Below, piece after piece: positions 63,237-64,000 of a DNA stretch of 64,000 nucleotides. This DNA is from Streptomyces zhihengii. Lineage in GTDB: Bacteria > Actinomycetota > Actinomycetes > Streptomycetales > Streptomycetaceae. The notes under the pieces are model-generated. The model saw nothing but the letters and a program-made list of their open reading frames with translations, was not told where the DNA came from and did not search any database. Each line of letters opens with the position of its first letter. Within the stretch, counting starts at the first letter, position 1. A program made the translations under genes and the position numbers. The DNA lies in the NCBI RefSeq assembly GCF_016919245.1, contig NZ_JAFEJA010000002.1:1428501-1492500 (forward strand), given 5' to 3'.

Positions 63237-64000
63237 TCAGTCGGCGGCGGGCGGCGGGCAGACCGTGCGGGCGTACAGCGTCACGCGACCGCCCTTGAGG
63301 TCCGTGCGGGCGCAGACGGTGAAGTCGCGTGCGAGCACCCGGCGCTTGACCCGCTCCGCGGGCGTCGTGTCCAGCGGCTGCCCCTCCGGGTCGGCGAGCA
63401 CCACCACCACGCGGGCGCGCGACAGCCGCCGCCCGATCTCCCCGGGCGCCACCTCGGTCCCCTGGAGCGTCCCCGACGCCGCGGGGGACTCCGCGAGCGC
63501 GATGTCGGCCGTCCCGGCGAGGCGGCCGGGATACGACAGCGTCCACTCACGGCGCCGGGCCGGGGTGAACAGGACGGCGTCGGCCCCCGCCGACAGCCGT
63601 GCCGCCTCCGCGGCGATGGCCGTGACGTCGTCCTTGCGGCTGTCCGGCGTCCTCATCTGCGCACTGACCGGCAGCAGCGCCGGCGCGCACAGCAGGCCCG
63701 CGGCACCCACCGCCGCCGCCCGCGCGGCCCGGCCGCGCACCACCCGTCCCGCACCGTCCGCCGCCCGTACCAGCGCCGCGCCGACGAGCAGGGCGAGACC
63801 GATGTGGGAGTAGAGCACGTAGCGGTCCACGTAGACCGGCTGGTGCACCGCCGCCGACTGCAGGACCGCGGTCGGCAGCAGCGCCAGCGCCAGGGCGGGC
63901 GTGCCGACGGCCGCCGCGCTCCCTCCCCGCCGTGCCAGGAACCACCGGCAGACCACGGCCAGGGCGGCGAAGCCCGCGATCTCGCACCACTCGCGCGCAC
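63237..64000 (-). CDS. C-terminal part of a multi-spanning membrane protein (glycosyltransferase 39-like), cut by window end
   Basis: The frame is open from the right edge to TGA at 63239-63237, giving at least 254 residues. Three to four hydrophobic helices ('FAALAVVCRWFLA', 'ALALALLPTAVLQSA', 'IGLALLVGAALVRA', 'AAAVGAAGLLCAPALL') are followed by a soluble C-terminal domain ending 'LYARTVCPPPAAD'. The motif 'VYVDRYVLYSHIGLALL' (xxRYxxxxxPxxxLL-like) and the layout resemble GT39/ArnT-like mannosyl or arabinosyl transferase family membrane proteins of actinomycetes. The start and catalytic N-terminus are outside the window, so the assignment is tentative. Confidence 0.65.
   Translation of the reverse strand, partial: AREWCEIAGFAALAVVCRWFLARRGGSAAAVGTPALALALLPTAVLQSAAVHQPVYVDRYVLYSHIGLALLVGAALVRAADGAGRVVRGRAARAAAVGAAGLLCAPALLPVSAQMRTPDSRKDDVTAIAAEAARLSAGADAVLFTPARRREWTLSYPGRLAGTADIALAESPAASGTLQGTEVAPGEIGRRLSRARVVVVLADPEGQPLDTTPAERVKRRVLARDFTVCARTDLKGGRVTLYARTVCPPPAAD

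Overview
The window is chromosomal DNA of a Streptomyces-type actinomycete. The evidence is very high GC with strong third-position bias, frequent GTG starts, a SpoIIE-type PAS-GAF-phosphatase, a large BTAD/NB-ARC (SARP-type) activator, DUF4032 and DUF4236 proteins, a mycothiol-dependent DinB-like enzyme, an F420-type nitroreductase, an IdeR/DmdR-type iron box and a PafBC (RecA-NDp) promoter motif. I see no tRNA, rRNA, CRISPR array or intact insertion sequence. About 58 protein genes are supported, one of them cut by the right edge. A recurring feature is a -10 element ending 6-7 nt before a start codon, which predicts leaderless mRNAs.

Layout. 0.1-14.9 kb holds housekeeping and accessory genes: F420-family oxidoreductase, K+ channel, an iron-box-controlled DUF2470 protein, a 59-aa membrane protein, a spore photoproduct lyase-family radical SAM enzyme divergent from a sensor phosphatase, a heterodimeric ABC exporter behind a MerR/SoxR-type promoter, an ene-reductase/MerR divergent pair, and a DUF4032 protein. 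15.0-26.3 kb is a complete L-rhamnose system. rhaI, an aldolase/dehydrogenase fusion and rhaB are read leftward; an ABC importer (ATPase, two permeases, lipoprotein) is read rightward and is followed by a LacI regulator. A matching operator lies just downstream of the -10 of each divergent promoter. 26.4-35.6 kb holds a stand-alone AlaRS-like catalytic domain behind a possible attenuator leader, a saccharopine dehydrogenase-like reductase, a GlxA-type regulator, two secreted multidomain carbohydrate-active proteins sharing a nearly identical ricin-type lectin domain, and a small gene with a DNA-damage-type promoter.

35.6-54.3 kb is the most interesting part. A leftward gene series encodes an HMGL/homocitrate synthase-like enzyme, then a complete amino-group carrier protein (AmCP) module (LysW, LysX, LysY, LysZ homologues, mostly overlapping), a class I glutamine amidotransferase-like protein, a Glu/Leu/Phe/Val dehydrogenase, an acyl-adenylating ligase, a PLP aminotransferase and an FAH-family enzyme, followed by two flavin-dependent monooxygenases in a probably separate unit. 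It is flanked by an Asp/Glu racemase-superfamily protein, an orphan response regulator lacking its phosphoacceptor Asp, an IS701-like transposase homologue lacking its first catalytic Asp, an MFS exporter, a degenerate SDR and a frameshifted SARP-type activator. Homoaconitase, homoisocitrate dehydrogenase and a LysK-type hydrolase are absent, so this is unlikely to be lysine or arginine biosynthesis. It looks like an AmCP-dependent specialised-metabolite cluster. Its carrier ends in DWGQ, not the (E)DWGE whose terminal Glu side chain normally carries the substrate.

58.5-64 kb holds a CaCA-type cation/proton antiporter, a small lipoprotein whose last codons begin a 31-bp satellite, a mycothiol-dependent enzyme, a hydrolase/TetR operon with a palindromic operator inside its promoter, and the C-terminal end of a membrane protein running off the window.
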